NCBI GenBank assembly: GCA_021843755.1
Contig: JAKBWB010000061.1
Location: 62,001-126,000 of the forward strand
Reading direction: 5' to 3'
Origin: Pseudomonadota bacterium
GTDB taxonomy: Bacteria > Pseudomonadota > Gammaproteobacteria > Steroidobacterales > Steroidobacteraceae
DNA: 64,000 bases
In this document: positions 57,672 through 64,000 of the stretch, piece by piece
How positions within the stretch are numbered: position 1 is the first letter of the stretch
Layout of the letters: every line of letters begins with the position of its first letter
Made by a program: the position numbers and the translations under genes
Notes under the pieces: generated by a model
The model's database searches: none
What the model was told of the DNA's origin: nothing
Seen by the model: the letters and a program-made list of their open reading frames with translations, nothing else

Positions 57672-58106
57672 ATGCGCTCACTCCTTGACATCAACGTGCT
57701 GATTGCGATGTTTGATCCTGATCACGTTTCGCACGAGCCCGCGATTGCGTGGTTTGCCAAGCATGCGAAGGCAGGGTGGGCATCCTGTCCGCTGACCCAG
57801 AATGGCTGCATTCGCATCATGTCGAGCCCGTCGTATGCCAACCCGCAGCCCGTTCAAGCGCTCGTGAGGCGGCTGGCCGAAGCGTGCGCAGAGAGCATCC
57901 ACGAATTCTGGTCGGATGCGCCGAGTCTGCTTGATTCGGCAGTATTCGATGCAACGCGGATCCACGGTCCGCGGCAGATTACGGACGTGTATCTGCTCGG
58001 TCTGGCCGTTCGAAATGGCGGAAGATTCGTAACATTCGATGGCAGGATCGCGCTTCAGGCTGTCCGGCGGGCCACCGAGAAAAACCTCGTGGTGCTGCAA
58101 TCCTGA
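57672..58106 (+). CDS. VapC-type PIN-domain toxin
   Basis: A 144-residue PIN ribonuclease. The first acidic residue is in SLLDINVLIAMFD (Asp6). Later acidic positions are in FDATRIHGPRQITDVYLLGL and RFVTFDGRIAL, giving the usual set. Members cleave tRNA or rRNA and are held in check by VapB. It starts 74 bp after the antitoxin gene, an unusually wide gap for vapBC, but is on the same strand and clearly paired. Confidence 0.85.
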   Translation: MRSLLDINVLIAMFDPDHVSHEPAIAWFAKHAKAGWASCPLTQNGCIRIMSSPSYANPQPVQALVRRLAEACAESIHEFWSDAPSLLDSAVFDATRIHGPRQITDVYLLGLAVRNGGRFVTFDGRIALQAVRRATEKNLVVLQS

Positions 58107-58220
58107 CGCCCGGCTCCGCGAGGCGAGTTCGTGACGGTCGAGCGGCCGGTTGACGTGGGTGCGGATGTCGTGGCTTGCGATGTTCACAATATTCCGCAGG
58201 GCAAAAAGGGTGGTGGGGTC

Positions 58221-58274
58221 CGCGTGTGACGTTGTTTGCCGCGAATTCCGCGGAACAAAGTAATGCCAAACCGA
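58221..58274. repeat. 54-bp direct repeat, copy A
   Basis: From CGCGTGTGACGTTGTTTGCC to ACCGA this matches copy B (59865-59918) at 52 of 54 positions. Both copies contain the inverted repeat CCGCG-AATTC-CGCGG and share a GGGG-rich lead-in. The two copies bracket fic at a distance of 1,644 bp, in the same orientation. Confidence 0.85.
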
Positions 58275-58286
58275 GCAATTGCAAAG

Positions 58287-58307
58287 TGGTAGCGGAGGCA
58301 GGATTCG
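58287..58307 (-). repeat. Duplicate of the tRNA-fMet 3' end (att-like)
   Basis: This 21-bp stretch matches the 3' end of tRNA-fMet (62003-62023), including CCA, at 19 of 21 positions and in the same orientation. Such partial copies of tRNA 3' ends mark one end of elements inserted into tRNA genes. No recombinase gene is found between the two copies. Confidence 0.6.
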
Positions 58308-58525
58308 GCACTTACTTGCACGGTTGCCGCGGCGCACAAGCGACCGGGCCGTGCCGGCAGCGTGACGCCGGATAGGATTGGTGGGCTCCAGCACAGGGTG
58401 TAGGAGGGCGCCGCAGGTTCCGCCGTGCCTGAGGGAGACGCGGTGATTCTCCAGGGAACCTGATTGCCCCCAAGCCCCAAGTCCGGCACCGTTCGGGTGT
58501 AATCGGGCCCCGGAATGGGCCTGGC

Positions 58526-58555
58526 TAAATGGGTGTAAATGGGCGTATATTGGGG
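58526..58555 (+). promoter_or_regulatory. Three 10-bp tandem repeats and -10 box before fic
   Basis: TAAATGGGTG, TAAATGGGCG and TATATTGGGG lie head to tail directly before the fic ATG (58557). The third unit contains TATATT, a good -10 box placed so that transcription would start at or next to the ATG. One-turn spacing suits cooperative binding of a repressor, perhaps the C-terminal winged helix of Fic itself. This is inference from position. Confidence 0.45.
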
Positions 58556-58556
58556 C

Positions 58557-59618
58557 ATGACCCCGAAGCGTCTCATCACAGACACGCTGACGATTACCCC
58601 GGAAATTCTCGGCCTCATCGCCGGGATCGATGAGTTCAAGGGGGCTTGGCACGCGCTTGGGGCGATCGCGCCGGAGCGGCTCCTGGCCCTGCGCAAGGTG
58701 GCCACGATCGAGAGCATCGGCTCCTCGACCCGCATCGAGGGTGCGAAGTTCTCCGACCGCGAGGTCGAGCGCCTGCTGTCCAAGCTGGAGATCAAGTCCT
58801 TCACTACCCGCGACGAACAGGAGGTCGCGGGCTATGCCGAAGTCATGGATCTCGTGTTTCAGTCCTATTCCGAGATCCCAGTCACCGAAAACCACATCCG
58901 ACAACTGCACCGCGATCTCTTGCGCTACAGCACGAAGGACGATCGGCATCGCGGCAGCTACAAGACCATGCCCAACCACGTCGGCGCGTTCGACGAGCAG
59001 GGCAACCAAATCGGTGTGGTGTTCGAGACGGCAAGCCCGTTCGAGACGCCGGGTCGGATGGCCGAACTCATCGCCTGGGTTCAAGGGGCGCAAGCTGACA
59101 AGCGGCTGCATCCGCTCCTGATCGTCGCGATCTTTGTCGTAATATTTCTCGAAATCCATCCCTTCCAGGATGGCAACGGGCGGCTCTCGCGAATCCTAAC
59201 CACTCTCATGTTGCTCCGGGCCGGCTATGCCTACGTGCCGTATGCCTCGCTCGAAAGTGTGATCGAACAGAGCAAAGAGAGCTATTACCTCGCGCTGCGT
59301 CGAAGCCAGACGACGATCCACAGCAAGCAACCGGATTGGCAGCCATGGCTCCTGTTCTTCCTCCATGCGCTCGAGCGGCAGAAGAACCACCTCGCCGCCA
59401 AGATCGAGCGCGAGAAGATCATCGTCGCGCAACTGCCGGAGCTGTCGGTGCGCATTCTCGATTTCGCGCGCGAGCACGGGCGGGTGAGCACTGGCGACAT
59501 CGTGCGGATTGCGGGCGCCAGCCGTAATACGCTGAAGCAGCAATTCCGTCAGCTCGTCGAGCGCGGCTATCTGGCCCGCCACGGCGGCGGCCGTACGACG
59601 TGGTACACGTTGCGGTAA
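58557..59618 (+). CDS. Fic-family protein with C-terminal winged helix
   Basis: A 353-residue Fic enzyme, probably an AMP-transferase. It has an N-terminal SSTRIEGAKFS segment matching the (S/T)xxxE(G/N) inhibitory motif, so it is an intramolecularly inhibited (class II) Fic. The catalytic loop HPFQDGNGRLSR is complete (HPFx[D/E]GNGRxxR). The C-terminal 70 residues form a winged helix (LDFAREHGRVSTGDIVRIAG, ASRNTLKQQFRQLVERGYLA). ATG at 58557 is preferred over ATG 58539, which lies within the tandem repeats. It is bounded by direct repeats on both sides. Confidence 0.92.
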   Translation: MTPKRLITDTLTITPEILGLIAGIDEFKGAWHALGAIAPERLLALRKVATIESIGSSTRIEGAKFSDREVERLLSKLEIKSFTTRDEQEVAGYAEVMDLVFQSYSEIPVTENHIRQLHRDLLRYSTKDDRHRGSYKTMPNHVGAFDEQGNQIGVVFETASPFETPGRMAELIAWVQGAQADKRLHPLLIVAIFVVIFLEIHPFQDGNGRLSRILTTLMLLRAGYAYVPYASLESVIEQSKESYYLALRRSQTTIHSKQPDWQPWLLFFLHALERQKNHLAAKIEREKIIVAQLPELSVRILDFAREHGRVSTGDIVRIAGASRNTLKQQFRQLVERGYLARHGGGRTTWYTLR

Positions 59619-59673
59619 ATAGCGAACCGCCCAGTGACGGATCCGGCCGGCCTGGGGCGGGCTGCGTCGTCGC

Positions 59674-60093
59674 TCATCTTGAGGAGATGCTTGCGGGTGG
59701 TGACGCGGCGCGCGGCAAGTGCGAGATCACAACGCAGTTCGGGACGATGAGGGATGGCTCGAACGAGAACGAAGCCAGCCTCCGCAGGGAGCGGGCATCG
59801 TTTGTCGTGCCATTGCTGAAGGCGGCTGAGGTAGCCCAAGCAAGTATGGTTGGTAGCGGGGGCCCGCGTGTGACGTTGTTTGCCGCGAATTCCGCGGGAC
59901 AAAGTAATGCCAGACCGACACGACCGTCGGCTCTGATGAGATACTCGGATTTGTGCAGGATGTACTTATCGCGCAAGTGCTGCTTGGCGAGCCATGCGCT
60001 GAAGGTGCGCAGGTCGATCGGCGTGCTTTGAGCCAGGGTCGCGGACGACCCGAGACTCATGACGGCAAGGAACGCTATGACGCCAAGTCTCAT
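59674..60093 (-). pseudogene. Disrupted small exported protein
   Basis: A strong ribosome-binding site (GAGGAAGGG) precedes ATG 60093. The product starts with a signal peptide MRLGVIAFLAVMSLGSSATL-AQ, then STPIDLRTFSAWLAKQHLRD and KYILHKSEYLIRADGRVG. From there the frame runs into direct-repeat copy B (GLALLCPAEFAANNVTRG) and on to a stop at 59674 through sequence that does not look coding. Most likely the repeat truncated a real gene. The original function is unknown. Confidence 0.45.
59851..59918. repeat. 54-bp direct repeat copy B with tRNA-end lead-in
   Basis: 59851-59863 (TGGTAGCGGGGGC) is identical to the last 13 bases of tRNA-fMet (62003-62015), in the same orientation. It is followed at 59865-59918 by the 54-bp repeat that matches copy A at 52 of 54 positions. 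Copy A has a more decayed version of the same lead-in. Read on the minus strand, each repeat thus ends in a tRNA-like ...GCTACCA. Confidence 0.75.
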
Positions 60094-60378
60094 CGCACCC
60101 TTCCTCGATCCCCTCGCCGCCGGGTCCGCTGGGTGGTCTGCGCACGATGGCCGCGCAAGCAAACGCGCAGTGTGAACTCTGACAGCGATGACAGACCTTT
60201 GTCGAGGGATGGGGCGCGCGTCGCGGATCAGATTGCAGAGATCCGCCTCGATGGCGCGGAGGCGAAGCCGGTGCACGCCGACGTTAGAACGTCCCCGGGG
60301 GCTGCTCAAGCGTGGAATGACCGAGCGTCCACTGTGCGGGAACGATCACGCTGGCGTGTCAGGCGTCCACGCCCGGAT

Positions 60379-60591
60379 CTAAGAGGGGGGCACCTCGGGC
60401 ATAGCACCCTCTTCGCATTTCTTGCAATTCAGTTCGGCCCCGAGCGCATGGGCGCGTCCCTCGGCAGTGATTACCCAGGGGCGATTGATCCACGGAGGAT
60501 TGTGCCGAACGTGCTGGTGGTGACCACACTCGAGTTCGGCAACCCAGTGTCCCTCCTCGTCCGCGTGAAATCCCGTGATCTTTCTCTTCAT
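60379..60591 (-). CDS. DUF3565 family protein
   Basis: A 70-residue protein with MKRKITGFHADEEGHWVAEL, ECGHHQHVRHNPPWINRPWV and LNCKKCEEGAMPEV. The family has conserved His/Cys residues that may bind a metal; its function is unknown. ATG at 60591 gives the family-like N-terminus; an in-frame ATG at 60729 would add 46 residues unlike the family. No good ribosome-binding site is visible for either. Confidence 0.7.
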   Translation of the reverse strand: MKRKITGFHADEEGHWVAELECGHHQHVRHNPPWINRPWVITAEGRAHALGAELNCKKCEEGAMPEVPPS

Positions 60592-60968
60592 ACGCTGCCG
60601 GCTGGCGAATTCCCGAGAGTGCTCCGCGGGGCAGAGCGCTGGCTCAGTCGCGACCGATTCTGCGCGACTGCCAGCGATGCGATTTCCCGCCGAGCCGGCA
60701 TGCACGATCTTAGGTTTGCGCGTTTTCATATTCAACTCGGCGCCATTGCTCTGGTGGGATGGCGCGCCCCGCACACGCGCCCACGCTCACAACTGCAAGG
60801 CATCGAGTCGGTGCAAGCCGCTCGATCGTTCAATCCGTGGGCGCAAGGCCGATCTGGAGTGCCGAGTGGGTGATGTCTGCGCACGTCGGCATCAAGAGGC
60901 GCCTTAACCCGCGCTGCCTCGCGGTGGCCTTATTGTGTCGGGGGCCGCTTGAGGCGCGCGGAGGCATC
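60592..60968. other. Gap without a supported gene
   Basis: Between DUF3565 and the second vapBC nothing convincing is seen. Part of it (60592-60729) could be an N-terminal extension of DUF3565. The end leads into the vapBC promoter. Confidence 0.4.
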
Positions 60969-60997
60969 TTGACAGCAAGCATATAGGCTGTCATGAT
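60969..60997 (+). promoter_or_regulatory. Promoter and operator of the second vapBC
   Basis: A perfect TTGACA (60969-60974) is 17 bp from CATGAT (60992-60997). A perfect inverted repeat GACAGC-N10-GCTGTC (60971-60992) fills the promoter, well placed for autorepression by VapB. The antitoxin ATG lies 7 bp after the -10 box, so the transcript is probably leaderless. Confidence 0.6.
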
Positions 60998-61003
60998 GCA
61001 TGG

Positions 61004-61306
61004 ATGCGGACGACCGTCACTTTGGATGCCGATGTGGAGCAGTTGCTGCGTGACGCGATGCACGGAAACCGCCAGAGCTTCAAAGAGACGCTGAATCAGG
61101 CAATTCGTGCGGGCCTTTCTCGCAGCGACGGGTATCGCGCCGAAGATGCGCCATTCGTCATTCGTGCGCGCCGCATGGGGCTGCGCGCCGGGATCGATGC
61201 GGGCCGACTCAATCAGCTGGCAGATGAATTGGAGGTCGAATCGTTCCTCGAGCTGAGCCGGGGCCTGCGGCGCCGCAAAGCCACTCCGGCGCGCGTGCGC
61301 AAGTGA
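61004..61306 (+). CDS. VapB-type antitoxin (second system)
   Basis: A 100-residue protein starting MRTTVTLDADVEQLLRDAMH with SFKETLNQAIRAGL, a ribbon-helix-helix DNA-binding domain. The C-terminal half (FVIRARRMGLRAGIDAGRLN, QLADELEVESFLELSRG) would wrap the toxin. Its stop overlaps the toxin start by 4 nt, as in typical vapBC operons. It probably represses its own promoter with VapC. Confidence 0.85.
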   Translation: MRTTVTLDADVEQLLRDAMHGNRQSFKETLNQAIRAGLSRSDGYRAEDAPFVIRARRMGLRAGIDAGRLNQLADELEVESFLELSRGLRRRKATPARVRK

Positions 61307-61737
61307 TTGTCCCCGATGTCAACCTGCTGCTGTACGCAAGTGACAGTGGCAGTCCGTTTCACAGCCGAGCTCGCTCGTGGTGGCGGAATTGTCTCTCCGG
61401 CAGGGAAGCCGTCGGCCTGACTCACCCGGTCATATTTGCGTTCTTGCGCCTGAGCACGAGCGCTCGGGTTTACACGGACCCTATGACGCTTGCGGAGTCG
61501 GCCGACTGCATCAGGTCATGGTTGGCACGGCGCATATGCCAGGTTCTGCAGTCACCGACCGACCACGTCGCGCGGGTTGTGGAACTGCTCGGCGCTGCGG
61601 GAGGTGCGGCCGGCAATCTGGTCACCGATGCACAGATCGCCGCGCTCGCCAGCTCCTATCGCGCGGTCGTGCATACCGCGGATCGGGATTTTCTGCGGTT
61701 TCCTCAAGTACGTTGTCATTTCCCGCTGGATGATTAG
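61303..61737 (+). CDS. VapC-type PIN-domain toxin (second system)
   Basis: A 144-residue PIN ribonuclease beginning MIVPDVNLLLYASDSGSPFH (first Asp at 5), with central ARSWWRNCLSGREAVGLTHP and the C-terminal acidic pair in LVTDAQIAALASSYRAVVHT-ADRDF. The GTG start at 61303 overlaps the antitoxin stop. It is a different lineage from the first VapC (the PDVNLLLYA subgroup). Confidence 0.87.
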   Translation: MIVPDVNLLLYASDSGSPFHSRARSWWRNCLSGREAVGLTHPVIFAFLRLSTSARVYTDPMTLAESADCIRSWLARRICQVLQSPTDHVARVVELLGAAGGAAGNLVTDAQIAALASSYRAVVHTADRDFLRFPQVRCHFPLDD

Positions 61738-62002
61738 CGCGGCCGCGGGGCAGCTGCGAGTTCCCGCCGGGGACGGTGAGCCGCGCGGCGGTCATTCGTG
61801 ACGGGAAGCCTGTGATGGTTTGCGCGGATCAGTGATTCACAATCGAGCGCATGTACTGCGCGGGGAATCCGAGAGTGCTGAGAACCCTCTGCAGCCATCC
61901 GGCCCAGGGGGTGGGCGAACTCCGTGCAGGTAGCATCCAATTGGCCGCGGGACTGGCGAAGACCGGCACAGATCCAGGGAGCGTCGGGATCGGTATACGA
62001 AA
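61738..62002. other. Gap between vapC and tRNA-fMet 3' end
   Basis: No gene is supported. A short leftward frame ending GWLQRVLSTLGFPAQYMRSI-VNH (about 61830-61910) looks protein-like and could be the remnant of a gene, but it has no start or homology I recognise. No terminator is seen for the tRNA. Confidence 0.35.
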
Positions 62003-62079
62003 TGGTAGCGGGGGCAGGATTTGAACCTGCGACCTTCGGGTTATGAGCCCGACGAGCTGCCAGACTGCTCCACCCCGCA
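62003..62079 (-). tRNA. Initiator tRNA-fMet (anticodon CAT)
   Basis: A 77-nt initiator tRNA. It has the three G-C pairs GGG/CCC in the anticodon stem around CTCATAA, the T-arm GGTTCAAATCC and an encoded CCA at 62003-62005. Position 1 is U and position 72 is U, so the end of the acceptor stem is unpaired, as required for initiators (usually C1:A72). Its 3' end faces the toxin region. Confidence 0.94.
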
Positions 62080-62201
62080 CCAGGAGGGGGCGCATTGTAC
62101 GGAGCGAATGTCATTCCAGCAAGCGATTTGGGACCGATAATTTCTGCGGTAATTTTGTAGCGATCTTCTGTGAACGTGATCCGATCTCATCGCGCGGCGA
62201 A

Positions 62202-62618
62202 CTACTCCAGGGCGGCTCGTATCCGTGCTGCAACGCTTGCGGTAACGGCGGGGTCGAGAGGGTGCGCCGGCCAGGCGATTCCAAGACCCTCCGAGCGGTT
62301 GGGCTTGGGAATGATGTGGAAATGCACATGCGCGACCGCCTGGTGTGCGCCGCCGCCGTTGTTCTCCAAGACATTGTATTCCTCGACTCCGGTTGCCTCG
62401 ATCACGGCGCGGCACAGGCGCGGCAGGACGCGTCCGATTGCCGCAGCGGATTCGTCGGAAAGCGCATCCAGAGTGCGGGCGGCTTCTTTGGGGACCACCA
62501 GCGTGTGTCCGGTGCTGAGCGGGTTGATGTCGAGGAAGGCCAGAACCTGTTCGTCCTCGTACACCTTGTGGCACGGAATTTCGCCGCGGATGATCTTGCT
62601 GAAGATGGTTTCCGACAT
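62202..62618 (-). CDS. HIT-family (histidine triad) hydrolase
   Basis: A 138-residue nucleotide-binding protein of the HINT type. It starts MSETIFSKIIRGEIPCHKVY, contains AFLDINPLSTGHTLVVPKEA, and ends with the histidine triad AHVHFHIIPKPN. The family hydrolyses purine phosphoramidates and related AMP conjugates. ATG at 62618 has a GGAGAGG ribosome-binding site; the longer frame upstream is not needed. It is on the same strand as tRNA-fMet and 122 bp from it. Confidence 0.93.
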   Translation of the reverse strand: MSETIFSKIIRGEIPCHKVYEDEQVLAFLDINPLSTGHTLVVPKEAARTLDALSDESAAAIGRVLPRLCRAVIEATGVEEYNVLENNGGGAHQAVAHVHFHIIPKPNRSEGLGIAWPAHPLDPAVTASVAARIRAALE

Positions 62619-62783
62619 AAGGGCCTCTCCAGTGATGCATTGCTGGAATTTTCGCTCGAGCATGGCCGCCGCCGGTCCGGCCCCAGCACGCTTCGCAGCG
62701 GGTTCTTCACGGGCGGCCGGCCGGCTCAGCCAGTACTGCATGAGCGGCGTGCCCTCCGGCGCTCGCCGGAGGCTACGCGCGGC

Positions 62784-64000
62784 TCATTCGGTGACGATGT
62801 CGATACGCTGCGTATAGAACGTGTTGCTCGTCGAGTCGTACGTTCCGATGGCCACCAGCTCGGTGACGCCGGTCGAGCCGTTGAGCGTGCTAGCGAGGCC
62901 CGAGAGGAAGCTCGAGGACGAATCGAATACCGAGATTCCCTTCGAGCCGTTACCGATGCCGAATTCCGCGTTGCCGCAGCTGCCGCTGACGCACCCGAAC
63001 GCGATGGTCGGGCTGGCGGAGAGGCTCGAAAGCTGTACGGTTTGCGGTCCGGTCTGCATCACGGCCGACTGGATGCTCGAGTTCCCGAGGTTGACGACCA
63101 GACCCGAGCTGCCAGAGGAGGTGAACGGCGCGGTCGTGCCGCTACTCCACTGCACGATCAGGTCGGTAGGTCCGGCACTTCCCGGGGTCACGCTCGAGGC
63201 CGTGAAATCCGGCGGCGCCGAGCCGAATGGCGTTACGAAACCCGTGGCCGAAAGCAATGTTCCCGCGGTGGTGCCGCTCTCATCCACCGTGCCGGTATTG
63301 ACCGCGTAGCTTGCCGGATTGGCGTCCTCGCTACCGGTCACACCGGTGCCGGTGAAGTCAAACGCGCCGGGCGCTTGGAGATCGATCTGCTGCAGATCGA
63401 GCGTGGCGCTGCCGCTGGCACCGGATACGAGGGTGCCCCATATCGTCGTGGGCTGCATCCGAACTTGTCCATTGGCCGCGTTCAGCGTGTTCGGCATTAT
63501 GGTGGCGGTGGTGGTCGTGCTGGTTCCGGCGACGCTGATGCGCTGGCCGACCGATATGGATTGGATGCCGAGTCCACTTGCCGCGATGCCGTCTTCGGTG
63601 ACGATCGTGGAGGGGCTGACCGTGACGGTGGCCGTTGGGTAGTAGGTGACGGTTGCGTTGGCCAGGCAGTAATTCTCGGGGCAGACGGACTGCGCTCGCG
63701 CCAGCGTCAGCGTGTCGCCGCTGCGCGCCGAGACGACGCCGCGAATCACCGCCGTGCCCTGGGTGCTTACGCTGGTTCCAGCGTATACCTGCGTGGCGTT
63801 GAGCTCCGGGATGATCGTCGTGAGGTTGCCCAGAGTGCCGTACGCCGTCATCACCGTGCTGGATTGAGCGTTGAGGAGCGCCTTGAGGCCCGCCGAGCCC
63901 ACATAGACGTGCCCGCTGACATTGAAATACGTGCTGGAGTTGGTGTTCACAGTCAGGGCGCCGACACCCGGGTCGGTGTAATACGTATCATCGAACGGGC
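62784..64000 (-). CDS. Large beta-rich protein, C-terminal part (runs off the window)
   Basis: About 404 residues are visible and the frame stays open to the right edge, so the start is outside. The sequence is rich in Thr, Ser, Gly and Val. Segments such as QGTAVIRGVVSARSGDTLTL, QSISVGQRISVAGTSTTTTA and TDLIVQWSSGTTAPF suggest repeated small beta domains, possibly DUF5666-like, in a secreted or surface protein. Two Cys pairs are seen (CPENYC, CVSGSC). It ends in YTQRIDIVTE. Function unknown. Confidence 0.65.
   Translation of the reverse strand, partial: PFDDTYYTDPGVGALTVNTNSSTYFNVSGHVYVGSAGLKALLNAQSSTVMTAYGTLGNLTTIIPELNATQVYAGTSVSTQGTAVIRGVVSARSGDTLTLARAQSVCPENYCLANATVTYYPTATVTVSPSTIVTEDGIAASGLGIQSISVGQRISVAGTSTTTTATIMPNTLNAANGQVRMQPTTIWGTLVSGASGSATLDLQQIDLQAPGAFDFTGTGVTGSEDANPASYAVNTGTVDESGTTAGTLLSATGFVTPFGSAPPDFTASSVTPGSAGPTDLIVQWSSGTTAPFTSSGSSGLVVNLGNSSIQSAVMQTGPQTVQLSSLSASPTIAFGCVSGSCGNAEFGIGNGSKGISVFDSSSSFLSGLASTLNGSTGVTELVAIGTYDSTSNTFYTQRIDIVTE

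Larger units (their letters stand above)
58107..58525. other. Non-coding gap between vapC and fic
   Basis: No gene is supported. It contains direct-repeat copy A (58221-58274) and a tRNA-fMet 3'-end-like sequence (58287-58307), both listed separately. The rest, 58308-58525, shows no clear signal until the fic operator repeats. Confidence 0.55.

Noticed and set aside
58221-59918. Toxin genes between repeats as an integron cassette array
   Set aside because: The repeats lack the attC core site (GTTRRRY) and its paired inverse, and no intI-type integrase is present in the window.
59953-60873. Plus-strand open frame of 306 codons over the DUF3565 gene and the exported-protein fragment
   Set aside because: No recognisable domain, and it runs opposite a real DUF3565 match and a good ribosome-binding site on the minus strand.
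1-64000. CRISPR array
   Set aside because: No regularly spaced 25-40 bp repeats with unique spacers were seen; the only tandem repeats are the coding 48-bp and 33-bp units.

Overview
The window is high-GC chromosomal DNA from what looks like a gammaproteobacterium, probably a deep-branching lineage of the Xanthomonadales/Nevskiales/Steroidobacterales type. This is inferred from gene order (smpB-ratA-rnfH-bamE-fur-recN, hrcA-grpE-dnaK-dnaJ-dapB-carAB-greA-yhbY-rlmE-ftsH-folP-glmM-tpiA-secG-tRNA-Leu-nuoA-N) and from the tmRNA tag ANDDNFALAA; no species can be named from sequence alone.

Region 1 (1-900): the left edge holds the N-terminus of a tyrosine-recombinase integrase reading leftward, just beyond the 3' end of the tmRNA gene ssrA. 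This is the usual layout of a genomic island in ssrA, with the island off the left edge. Region 2 (0.9-24.5 kb) is core housekeeping: trans-translation (ssrA, smpB), outer-membrane assembly (bamE), iron regulation (fur), DNA repair (recN), NAD kinase, the HrcA/GrpE/DnaK/DnaJ chaperone operon, lysine and carbamoyl-phosphate synthesis, transcript cleavage (greA), ribosome maturation (yhbY, rlmE), FtsH, folate and cell-wall precursors, triosephosphate isomerase, SecG and tRNA-Leu(GAG). Region 3 (24.5-39 kb) is a complete 14-gene nuoA-N operon for proton-pumping NADH:quinone oxidoreductase (complex I), all on the + strand with short gaps or overlaps.

Region 4 (39-57 kb) is accessory metabolism. 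It holds a MarR regulator divergent from hmgA-fahA (last steps of tyrosine/homogentisate breakdown), a secreted Pro/Gly/His/Phe repeat protein, a family 9 glycosyltransferase, an MBL-fold hydrolase, a TVP38/DedA-like membrane protein, an HxlR regulator divergent from a beta-class glutathione transferase with palindromic operator candidates between them, a carboxylesterase, an OsmC-like protein, an SDR, a TPR-sulfotransferase, a DUF2459 protein and a flavin-dependent tryptophan-halogenase-family enzyme. A non-coding stretch at 50.5-50.85 kb packs five adjacent hairpins and a perfect 30-bp palindrome.

Region 5 (57-62 kb) is a toxin-rich plastic zone: a broken BlaI-like regulator, vapBC, a Fic protein, a disrupted exported gene, a DUF3565 gene and a second vapBC, ending at the 3' end of an initiator tRNA (tRNA-fMet). 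Copies of the tRNA 3' end and a 54-bp direct repeat recur inside this zone, suggesting repeated insertion at the tRNA or deletion-prone cassettes. The right edge (62-64 kb) holds a HIT hydrolase and the C-terminal part of a large beta-rich protein that runs off the window.
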